Shown one piece after another: positions 1-8,068 of a DNA stretch of 20,511 nucleotides. Under the pieces are notes generated by a model. The model made no database searches, had not been told where the DNA came from, and worked only from the letters and a program-made list of their open reading frames with translations. The stretch is from Nemertoderma westbladi (Eukaryota > Xenacoelomorpha > Nemertodermatida > Nemertodermatidae), in assembly GCA_032718475.1 (NCBI GenBank), contig JAUCBJ010000863.1, forward strand, positions 1 through 20,511, written 5' to 3'. How positions within the stretch are numbered: the stretch's first letter is position 1; every line of letters starts with the position of its first letter. Both the position numbers and the translations under genes were made by a program.

Positions 1-1
1 A

Positions 2-1489
2 CCCGACAAGTTTCTGAAGGAGAAGATCAGTTATCAGGAGCATGAAGAAACCAACAAACAGATGCTGAGACTCTTACAATGTTATGAAAATTCCGATAAG
101 TATTTCCTGTTGTTGAGAAATCCTCAGATGCGTTTAAGGGATCGTTTCTCTAGCACAATGATAGATGGGTTGATACGTGTTGGAGGAAGGTTAACGAATG
201 CCCCATTATCCTTTGATACTAAGTTCCCCATACTCATTAGAAATCTTTAAATACAAGTCAAGATGATTGTAGATGTTCACAGCAAACTTTATCATGCTGG
301 TAGAGAACGAGTTCTTAGAGAAATTCGAACTCGCTATTATTTTTATAAACCCCGTAGAGCTCTGAACCAAGTTCTTAGGAACTGTATACCCTGTAGGAAA
401 GCATTCAGTAGGCCTTTAACACAGAGAGAGGCAGAATTACCTAGGGAACGAGTAAGCTTTTATGAACCACCCTTTACTAATACCGGTGTGGATTTATTTG
501 GCCCTATTGAAGTATATCGTGCTAGGACTATAGTCAAGAGATGGTGTGTAATCTTTGTTTGTATGACTTGTAGAGCCATCCATCTCGATATGGTGAACGA
601 TTTATCTACCAACAGCTTTCTATTAAGCTTACGACAACAGATCGCTCGCTTTGGCACTAGTAACACGATGAGATCTGATAAGGGAACAAACTTCATTGGT
701 GCCAACAATGAAATCAAAGCTTACGTCAAAGATTGGAACCAAAGACAGGTGGACGACCAACTACGAGTAACAGCGTCTAGTTGGACCTTCAACACCGCCG
801 ACGCCCCTTGGTGGGGAGGAAGTTGGGAGAGATTAATAAGAAGTGTGAAGACGGCATTTCATTTTATAGTGCCTTGTCGCGCTTATCTCACCGACGAACT
901 TTTGCGGACGTTAATGGAAGAAATCGCCGCCTATCTCAACGAGAGACCGCTTATGCCAGTCTCATCGAGTCCCGATTCCCTGGAAGCGCTAACACCCGCG
1001 CACTTCCTACTGAAGAAACCTGTAGCCATGCTCCCACAATCGGAAATCACAGACGGAGACGAATACTGCCGACAAACTTGGCAACTCATGCAGTTGTTAT
1101 CCCGTCGTTTCGCTGACCATTTCGAAAAACATTATCTGCCCACGCTACAACTTCGAACTAAGTGGTTTGCGCAGCAAGAAAACGTCAGCGCTGGAGACAT
1201 GGTTCTTATTGTGGATGTAGATCTTCCACGTAAGAGGTGGCAGACAGGTCGTATAATCGAGACCCACATCTCGGATGACGGTTTGGTGCGATCGGTAGAA
1301 CTCGTCGTCATGCGACGTAACTTCAAGAAACCGGGAATTGTCTTCAAGACGCAGCAGCTCAATCGCCCGGTGGGACGTTTATGTTTACTGGAAAGAGACA
1401 GAGAACTCTCCGGAAACTATGGGAGACAAGATACTCTTCCCACGACCACCTCCCTAATCCAACAAACATCTAGGGACTCCCCAACTTAA
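2..1489 (+). pseudogene. BEL/Pao retrotransposon pol, integrase and C-terminal end, broken
   Basis: The frame is open from the window edge to TAA at 248-250, then continues in the same frame from 251 to 1489. The first part carries the GLIRVGGRL motif (about 173-199) that precedes integrase in BEL/Pao polyproteins. Counting from the Met at 263, the integrase zinc finger is H6, H11, C41, C44. The catalytic triad is D77 (TGVDLFGP), D139 (RSDKGTNF) and E189 (GGSWERLI). The C-terminal part (about residues 310-370, with GDMVLIVD and RWQTGRI) matches the DUF5641-type domain following integrase in this family. Integrase would insert the element cDNA into host DNA. The single in-frame stop lies between the GGRL segment and the zinc finger, so a full polyprotein cannot be made by normal translation. 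Reverse transcriptase and protease would lie left of the window. The family call is secure from motif order. Confidence 0.9.
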
Positions 1490-1505
1490 CAACGGCTGGA
1501 GTGGG

Positions 1506-1973
1506 TGTGTGACCATATTACTTTATATTTGTATTTGTTTTATTTTTATATTTATGTATGTATTATTATGTAATTTTATTTTAATCGTTTTATTTAATTT
1601 TATTTAGTAGTATGGTATTTTAGAGATTATTTAGTAAATTAGTGCAATATATATTCGCGTTTATTATTTAATTACGTATATTATATATTTAGTGCGACGG
1701 CGAGAAATAATTCTTTTTCTCTTTCCTTACTGTCCGTATCATATTATAAATACGTGACTACAGTAAGATGAAATATCCGTACTTATTAAAGTACAATAAA
1801 GCCACTACTATATTCAAGTATTATTGGTAGGCAGAGTATTAGGAATGCAAAGTTCAGATCCTCGTGTCTCGGCTAAACCAAGCTCTGGGTAGACCTTGGA
1901 AACGACTTGCCTCTTCACACTGACATTGCTTCGTGCGATATTGCTCTCATACCGTATATTAAATAATACATAT
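1506..1973 (+). repeat. Probable 3' LTR of the BEL/Pao element
   Basis: A purine-rich tract (about 1495-1505) follows the pol stop directly, then TGTGTGACC begins at 1506, as expected for a polypurine tract and LTR 5' end. A polyadenylation signal AATAAA is at 1795-1800, and a short palindrome (GTACTT/AAGTAC) sits just before it at 1779-1794. The 3' boundary is a guess placed near an ACA; no second LTR is in the window for comparison. AT-rich throughout, no ORF. Confidence 0.4.
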
Positions 1974-2044
1974 AGTAGCGTGATGTCCCTTTAACAGTAG
2001 CGTATAACGCAAAATAAATCTGTTAAACCCTTTGACCATCTGTA

Positions 2045-2309
2045 ATTCTAGTCGATTAAGATATCGCGGCACCCACCGATATACTTGAAAGACAAATTTC
2101 TAGAATCAATGGTTAACGTCCCCAGACAAGTTCTGGAATAAACTGGTGCTCATCCTAAATATTAATTATTAATATTTACAAAAATCTGTCAAATATCAGA
2201 TCCTTTAAAATTCTAGTCGATTAAGATATCGTAGCACTTACCGATGCTCTTAAAAGGACAAAATTCCTAGAATCATGGATCCCAGTCCCCAGACATGTTC
2301 TGGAATAAA
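2045..2309. repeat. Two direct repeats about 100 bp long, spaced 165 bp
   Basis: Unit A (2045-2143) and unit B (2210-2309) both start with ATTCTAGTCGATTAAGATATCG-like sequence, continue through a GCAC..ACCGAT segment and CTAGAATC, and end in CCAGAC-A-GTTCTGGAATAAA. In each unit ATTCTAG near the start and CTAGAAT near the middle can pair, and CCAGA/TCTGG forms a second small stem. A degenerate third match (CGATAAAATTCATAGAATCATG-like) lies at 2504-2525. Possibly remnants of a mobile element 3' end; identity unknown. Confidence 0.6.
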
Positions 2310-2624
2310 ATTGTGTCTATTTAACATTAAATAAAATTTACGGGAATAAATTTAAATTCATATATTTCAATGAATTTAATAAATTGTCATTTTGTACAAT
2401 TTATAACATTCCCAAAATTCCATTAATTAATAGATCATGGGAGCGGAGATTCACTCTATTAAGTGTATTTGTGTGCGAGAATCTCCAATGTATAGTCAAT
2501 AGCCGATAAAATTCATAGAATCATGTATAAAGGGGATATTGACCATTAAAGAATTACTATTAAATAGCATCCCAGATCTGTATGCATGAGAATTACCCTA
2601 ATTCTACCGCTAGCTTTCCATAAT

Positions 2625-2638
2625 GTCACCATGGCAAC
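2625..2638. promoter_or_regulatory. Perfect RFX X-box word
   Basis: GTCACCATGGCAAC matches the RFX consensus GTNRCC-NN-RGYAAC at every position. It lies about 490 bp upstream of the 132-codon ORF at 3129. RFX factors act on ciliary and other genes, but a single 14-bp match near repeats can occur by chance. Confidence 0.3.
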
Positions 2639-3128
2639 AACCACGCTAGAATTAGAAGTGAGTTAAAAGAACAATAGAAAGCATGCCCCATTGAATAGCA
2701 TAGGGAATAAATAGCGCACTGCTAGTATCCAAGGATACATAATAAATACAGTGACATTCTGGAAGGCACTGACTAACGGACAAATGGCCCGAATGTGTGC
2801 AGTTTGTTGCAGTTGTGTTGAATTTGTGCGTTTGTAGGTGAATGATACTACTAAGGTGTGTTTACAGTAGCGAGTCGCAATTGTGAAAGTAACCCTAACT
2901 CTCCAAGAAGAACCTGCAGTACATCTAAGCCTTTGGGACGGACAGTTAAGTGACTTGTGCCGGTTATCGTTGTCGTTGTGTAGCTACATCGTTGGCGAAA
3001 GCACAGCGACGACGGTACATCGGCGCTGAGGATCTTATACTGTCCGGGGGCAAAAGAGGGGTAGGCAGCGACGCCCGCTAGCCTAATATATATAGACTCA
3101 TTATAATATTGATAAACTCATAGCAGAT

Positions 3129-3527
3129 ATGACTGAGTTGATAGAAGATGATCTTGGTATCAGGGAGCGATATACTCTACCTTTACAAGCGTTTGTCGAT
3201 AGCTTGATACACGGCGACGCTGGTCCAACTACTACGGAGGATGATGGTCGTTATATCGAACCGTCGATGTCCCCGGAGCAACTTACGCGTGAATTGGACT
3301 ATAGAAAGTTCACCGCTCGCTATACGCATCGTAATGGTACGTATATGGACTTCTTAACTACCGGCCACCCTATCGATTTACACGATACGGACGATGTGGA
3401 TACCGAAAGGGAAATGGTTTTATTTAAATGTCATACCCGGCGGAATCGGAACAGTAGGCCAGGAATAGAACACGAGAGCTCTGTTCAGAATCAGCTCGAG
3501 GGAAGGAACGTGGATGAAGGCTTGTAA
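3129..3527 (+). CDS. Unrecognised 132-residue acidic ORF
   Basis: ATG at 3129 (context gcagatATGa) opens 132 codons ending in TAA at 3525-3527. The product begins MTELIEDDLGIRERYT, is rich in Asp and Glu in its first 100 residues, and ends in a more basic, polar segment. I see no signal peptide, membrane segment or known motif. It lies in the same direction as, and 0.8 kb upstream of, the zinc-knuckle gene, so it may be a first ORF of that element. This cannot be tested here because the right-hand copy leaves the window before the equivalent region. Codon use looks less repetitive than chance ORFs nearby. It may be a real small protein, an N-terminal exon or a remnant. Confidence 0.4.
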   Translation: MTELIEDDLGIRERYTLPLQAFVDSLIHGDAGPTTTEDDGRYIEPSMSPEQLTRELDYRKFTARYTHRNGTYMDFLTTGHPIDLHDTDDVDTEREMVLFKCHTRRNRNSRPGIEHESSVQNQLEGRNVDEGL

Positions 3528-3741
3528 AGACAAATATAGGAGAACCACTTGAGAAGAGACGTGTGTTAATGTCCAGGGTCCATAATGTGAATAGTTTTCC
3601 CCGGGGCATGGGTGCTCGCGGGCGGTCTCCTTCAGGAGGCTGTAAATTTCTCTTCCCTCATCGTTTTCTTGTAATTCTTGTGATCAGTGTCACAATTAAA
3701 AGACAAGAATGAATGATGACGTGACGGAAAACTGGTCCATT

Positions 3742-3762
3742 GTGGTATCTTATGGATACTAC
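3742..3762 (+). other. Stem-loop 1 of leader
   Basis: Arms GTGGTATC and GATACTAC pair over 8 bp, with one G-U pair when transcribed on the plus strand. The loop is TTATG. Confidence 0.55.
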
Positions 3763-3896
3763 CCTATATCCTCCCTCCTCTTTACTCCCTTTATCCCTCT
3801 ATACATCGCTATTGAAAATACAACCCACTTCGTCACACCCTCTCTTCCCAATGCGCTCGGAACTTTGGGAGACGATCGACCAATCCTAGTTGTATC

Positions 3897-3915
3897 GTGG
3901 TATGGATCATACCAC
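3897..3915 (+). other. Stem-loop 2 of leader
   Basis: Perfect 8-bp arms GTGGTATG and CATACCAC close a three-base loop, GAT. Confidence 0.6.
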
Positions 3916-3995
3916 CGCTTAATAAACCTCCCATCCCTTACTGTTAATCTGGATGCTCATATTGGTGTCCGCACCTCTTGTCCATGTACCATTCT

Positions 3996-4016
3996 GTTGA
4001 TATTTATGATATCAAC
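3996..4016 (+). other. Stem-loop 3 of leader
   Basis: Perfect 8-bp arms GTTGATAT and ATATCAAC. The loop TTATG is identical to that of stem-loop 1. Confidence 0.6.
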
Positions 4017-4031
4017 TTCCACCCTCTCGTT

Positions 4032-4049
4032 GTTGATTAGAAAATCAAC
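4032..4049 (+). other. Stem-loop 4 of leader, present in both copies
   Basis: Arms GTTGATT and AATCAAC, loop AGAA. The right copy keeps the structure at 20492-20507 (TTGATTA/TAATCAA), where one changed loop base lengthens the stem. Confidence 0.6.
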
Positions 4050-4112
4050 CATCAATAATTTCCTTAAGTCCACAACCGTGATACAAGGACTGAAAGGACA
4101 CGCGGATGGTTT

Positions 4113-4156
4113 GTGAACAACTGGTACCATTATGTGTCATAAATCTGGTTGTTCAC
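4113..4156 (+). other. Stem-loop 5 of leader, conserved in both copies
   Basis: Perfect 9-bp arms GTGAACAAC and GTTGTTCAC enclose 26 bases including TGGTACCA. The right copy has the same arms and near-identical interior at 20383-20426. Confidence 0.65.
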
Positions 4157-4314
4157 CCCCTAATCACTGGGGATAAATTCATTTGGAGATAGTCATCGAA
4201 TGATGTAATCCTCCTACTGAGATCGTATTTCGGAATATTTCTGAATACGACATAGGTCTTCCCCTGCTCTCTACCACTACCATCAATGGAGACCTACAGA
4301 ACGACTTTCGGAAT

Positions 4315-6090
4315 ATGGAGAACATTCCATACCCCTTCGTTGATACTCAGCTGATTGCTCCTTGAGCAGAAGGCCGAGGTTTCTTCCGCACTACGTATGC
4401 CAATACACCCAGCGGAATTACCAAAGTACAACGAACCTCCATCGGACATCTTGCCTTTCAAGAATACGGATGGAATTTCAAGGTTGGAAATCCTATAAAT
4501 TACCAACAAGTATACGGAGATCATTATTCTCGTTTATACTTTGATGGACCATTGACCGCACCTGGCGCTGTGTATAGCTTTATGAGTGTTCCACTTCGTC
4601 CCTCCTTAGCTATATACACGATCTTTGAAAACGCAGCACTTGCCGGTTGGCTAGCCGATGTGTGCAGTCGTACCATACGCGCCCATCCCTTAATACTCGG
4701 AACCAAACTCGCCAAGTTAGATGAACACAATAAATTCATCCGCTTTGAATGTTTCAGGCGCTTTCTGACTCCGTTCCGTAACGTTGATAGTCAGTTCAAG
4801 GACCGCGCTCTGACCAAACTCAGCCTGAGAGACTCAGCGGCGGAGAAGCTAAACAGCGCGGGATTTGCCCTTTTTCAGGACGTTTGTATACAGAACTTGC
4901 ACTCATCTGTTATACAAAGACCCCGAATACCCACGGGTTATTCTGTCGTCGAAGTTCAGACAGTGGGTCCGCTTGCGGAGACAGCCGCACCTACCTCAGC
5001 TATGCAATTGGAAGACGAGCCAATATGCTTAGAAGCTGAAGCGATTCAGCCTACAGCGCCCCGGAGCAGCGATAACGACTACGTCTTAGAATGGTATCAA
5101 GGTCCACAATGTCTCACCGCATACGATTATCGACACGCGAACTATGTTTCTCGAAAACGTTGTCGATTATGCGCATCGAGAGACCATTTCACTCCTATGG
5201 ACTCAGACGTACCCTGTTCCTACTTCCACGAACAACCAATGATGGAGATATATTGTGCGTATTGCAGACTTAATAACTCTCATATTTTTGCAGTCTGCCC
5301 CCAATTTATGACTCAATGCCACCACTGTCAACTTAAAGGACATGCCAGTTATAATTGCCCCTTTAATCACGATTTAGAGAGCGTAGATGAAATGATTACC
5401 CTGCGCTACATCCGAGCTTGGGAAGCTAACGCGGATTTACACTGTGAGTCCCGTCATCGATACTACCCTGGACGCTCTTACGAGGGAGTTTACGTGTTCC
5501 ATCCTTATTTATTAGCGTCTGTAGAACAAAAAACACGCGTACCGAGTTACGAGCTAATGAAGCGTGTTGGTGAGTGTATTTCCACTAAATTTGTTAGAAG
5601 ATACCGTAGGAACGTCAATCCTAACGATATTACTTCATACCATTTGATCAATTATATCCGTCAAGACCCTGAGTATGGCGACTTATTTATCAACTCGCAC
5701 CCTGAGTTGCAGGAAGTATCTCGACGGCCCTACGAATATCGAGCCCGAGAACACGAGCTGGGAAGAACTATTAAACCAAGGAAGTTTCTTACCACCCACG
5801 GTCCGCCTACCGCCATTGCCCAGACAACCCGTCAAGGACCCGTAGGAGCTGCTGTCCTGAGGCGCGCCCTAAAGGCTGTTCGACCTCGCTCCACGGAAGT
5901 TGATATCGATCAACCAGGTACCTCGACCGGCGGATATACTGATCGCAATCCGAAACCTTCTGATGCAATTGTATTGCACCCTTCACCCCGGAGTTACAGC
6001 CCTCCTAGTAAAGTGGCTCGCCCCAAAGAGAAAAGGACTCTTACTAGCCTCAAAAAACTGCATAAACGCTGTCCGCGTAAGAAAGACTAA
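4315..6090 (+). pseudogene. Zinc-knuckle (CCHC) element protein, left copy, one nonsense codon
   Basis: This copy spans exactly the same 1776 bp as the intact right copy, with no frameshift. Its only visible lesion is TGA at 4363-4365 (codon 17), where the other copy has TGG (Trp). After the stop the frame is open from 4366 to 6090. Three zinc knuckles lie in the middle: C283-C286-H291-C301, C314-C317-H323-C328 (CX2CX5HX4C), and C335-C338-H343-C348 (canonical CX2CX4HX4C). The last 20 residues are mostly Lys and Arg. Such knuckles bind nucleic acid, as in retroviral nucleocapsid; no polymerase, protease or integrase motif is present. Against the right copy I count about 46 amino-acid differences overall, but none over residues 67-179. 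The product could still arise by readthrough or from a later start. I do not recognise the family; Gag-like is inference. Confidence 0.8.
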
Positions 6091-7353
6091 CTGTTTAGAG
6101 TATTTTTATATTTTAGAAACTGTGATTTGTTATATTTTATAGACTTAAATCCCATTTTCTGGGAGCGGTGTAAAAGCTTTTGCGTCATTAACCGGTTATT
6201 TTCCCTTAAAGTACTCTGTAGTTGGTTTGCCAGGCATAAAAAGGCCGTGTCCTTGCTGTACTGGTGTTTTAGAGGACATAAAAGTCATTTCTTCTGTGTT
6301 TGTACTGTATTTGTACTTTAGAGGACATAATCCGCAATCTCGTGACGCGATAAGCTAGATACTCTTGAAAACAGTGTCGCTACCATGACGACGGCTAACA
6401 GCTGATATTGCCACATCGACATTTCTTTGTTTCTTTGTTCTCTCGTTGTTCGGTTGACCAATCAGAGCGTTTTTTGCCTCTGTGTTGGAGGTGTATACAG
6501 AACTCAGTAGTTCAGTGTGTTATGTTTTTGCCTAGAGCCTAAGAACATCGGCTTTTGGCACCTCCGTATATCAGCATTCTTTAGCTTTACATTAGTAGGC
6601 TTAATTATAGAACGTATATCTGTTATCAAACTAACGAGTTATATATCTTAACTAATCGAACCATATCATACATATTTTACTTAACATTACTGCTTTTACT
6701 GTCGGTTATTCATTATATTGGTTGATGAAATATTATATCGGAATACTGATCAATAGTCAGACACCCCGCCTTCTTGATATACTAAAGGTTAGAGAGACCG
6801 GTTACAGATAAACGATTGCGACCTATGTTAAGTGGTTTGAAGTAAATCTAATGCTATTTCATATGCCCAACATAAATTGTCTGTTGCTCTCTTTATACGT
6901 GACTAAATTTAGTGAAGGTCGGCAGATTAGTGTGCAGTATTGTGCAGCATTGTGTATGATTGTAACTGATAACAAAGCATCTCCTAAAGAATGCGCCATA
7001 TACGTTAATCTATAGCCTTTTCGTTGTGTCTAGTTTAAGTCATAACTCTGTTTACATATTTAGAGCGCCACGTCCTAAAGGAACTGTTAATATTTCCCGA
7101 AAGTGAATAATATTTGTCAGAGATTATATATTACGATCAGTCGAATAATACAGTAGGCTTGCACCATCAATCATTAAGCTCCGAACTCAGTCTCCCGGGT
7201 ATATCCAACGGGTGAATGATTGCGCATAGACTGGCTTCGGCTAATGTAGTGTATCAAATACTCGTCATAAAGCTAAAGAATATATATCATCTAAAAGACA
7301 TTCTAATTTTGGCAGGTTAAACTGTCAAAGGTCTTCAAAAGCGCAAACAATTT
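6091..7353 (+). other. 3' noncoding region of zinc-knuckle element, left copy
   Basis: Homology with the right copy runs from the stop codon to about 6182, is lost to about 6590, and then resumes to about 7353. The unmatched block has two copies of TTTAGAGGACATAA (about 6268 and 6319) and a promoter-like set: CCAAT at 6458-6462, GTATAC near 6495 and a TCAGT-rich stretch after it. The resumed part includes conserved words such as CGCCACGTCCTAAAGGAACT and ends just after a hairpin at 7308-7329. No poly(A) tail or obvious terminal repeat marks the end. Confidence 0.6.
7308..7329 (+). other. Hairpin near inner end of left arm
   Basis: TTTGGCAG and CTGTCAAA pair over 8 bp (one G-U) across GTTAAA. 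The right arm has TTTGGCGG..CTGCCAAA at 17119-17140 (minus strand), where the changed base keeps the pairing. Visible homology ends about 24 bp beyond. Confidence 0.5.
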
Positions 7354-8019
7354 CCTATCGGAGTAGCAGGCTATACTAACTACTCCGTCATCAACATCAC
7401 CTTCATCCAATGTTCTGAGTGTATGCAATCTTGGAAATTGTTGAAAGAAAAATCTATTGAAATAGAAAATTGAAATTGAAAGCAATCGAAAGAGGAGCCT
7501 TCGGGTCGCCTCCGACTTCGGCCGACTGTTTGTTTACTGTAGGTCTACCGGTACATTCTGCTGATGAGAAAATAAGTAGGATCAGTTTGTACATCTAATC
7601 TTTTGTTATACAATTCCATTATTTAATTTGTCATTTGTGTTCAAGCACACACATTGCCAAACAATTATGACGTCACCCGCACGCGGGTTCTAGCACACAT
7701 TGCCAAACTATTATGACGTCACACGCACGCGGGTTCACGTAATAGGTAAATGAGTTCCAATGCCAACTGGAACCAATGTATTTTAATACATACAAGTATA
7801 ATAAATTGTTACATATAGCCAAATTAATAAATATTTCACTGTATTCCGTTTAAAATCTCAGATACCATTGTATTAATTAATAAAGTAATTATTACTTATC
7901 GTATTACAGTTATATTTAGTGACAATTTATAAATTTAGTGACAGATTAACAATAATATCTAATGGTAAATTAAATATAATAATCAGTGTAACTGATATTT
8001 AGTTTCAGTTTTATTACTT
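7354..8019 (+). promoter_or_regulatory. Upstream region of the cadherin-like gene
   Basis: This lies between the inner end of the left arm and the first coding exon. It contains the 7644-7736 tandem repeat with two CRE palindromes and then about 280 bp of AT-rich DNA. I see no convincing TATA box at a set distance and cannot place the transcription start. No ORF of note. Confidence 0.45.
7644..7736. promoter_or_regulatory. Tandem 46-bp duplication carrying two perfect CRE sites
   Basis: Unit 1 (7644-7690) and unit 2 (7692-7736) share AGCACACATTGCCAAAC, ATTATGACGTCAC and CGCACGCGGGTTC. Each contains the full CREB/ATF palindrome TGACGTCA (7668-7675 and 7714-7721) and a TTGCCAA half-site. Unit 1 also forms CCCGC-AC-GCGGG (7676-7687). 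The sites lie 352 and 306 bp upstream of the predicted ATG at 8020, a reasonable promoter-proximal position. Confidence 0.55.
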
Positions 8020-8068
8020 ATGGCTGGTAGACTTTCGGTTATCCTTTTATTTCTACTGATAGCAACAG
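8020..8068 (+). CDS. Cadherin-like gene exon 1: signal peptide
   Basis: Residues 1-16 plus one base. Hydrophobic core VILLFLLIA after a single Arg, typical for secretion. Donor GTATGT; ends phase 1. The start was chosen because it is the only nearby ATG giving a signal peptide in phase with exon 2. Confidence 0.7.

Larger units (their letters stand above)
1974..3128. other. Noncoding stretch between the BEL/Pao LTR and the 132-codon ORF
   Basis: Apart from the repeat pair and the X-box word I see no gene. A stem GGAGATT/AATCTCC brackets about 2446-2487. From about 2940 to 3090 base composition turns GC-richer (GACGACGG, CGGCGCTG, CCGGGGGC), unlike the AT-rich sequence to its left, which would suit a transcribed leader for the ORF at 3129. 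No second LTR could be recognised. Confidence 0.5.
3528..4314 (+). other. Leader of the zinc-knuckle element, left copy, rich in stem-loops
   Basis: This stretch holds five short inverted repeats: 3742-3762, 3897-3915, 3996-4016, 4032-4049 and 4113-4156. Homology with the right copy can be followed from about 4026 rightwards, where the window cuts the other copy. A 135-codon open frame at 3709-4116 lies across four of the stems and looks accidental. Near 4157-4180 this copy has one TGGGGATAAA where the right copy has two, separated by about 70 bp. Confidence 0.6.
4026..7353 (+). mobile_element. Zinc-knuckle element, left arm (plus orientation)
   Basis: Visible homology to the right arm runs from about 4026 to 7353, with the block at about 6182-6590 replaced. 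The element probably starts further left, since the right copy is cut by the window edge. No target duplication, LTR pair or terminal inverted repeat could be identified, so the transposon class is open. Confidence 0.65.

Noticed and set aside
460-717. Minus-strand frame inside the integrase
   Set aside because: Shadow of the pol reading frame, which carries the family motifs.
3709-4116. 135-codon plus-strand open frame in the element leader
   Set aside because: It runs through several stem-loops, has no domain character, and the part that can be compared with the right copy shows no codon-level conservation.
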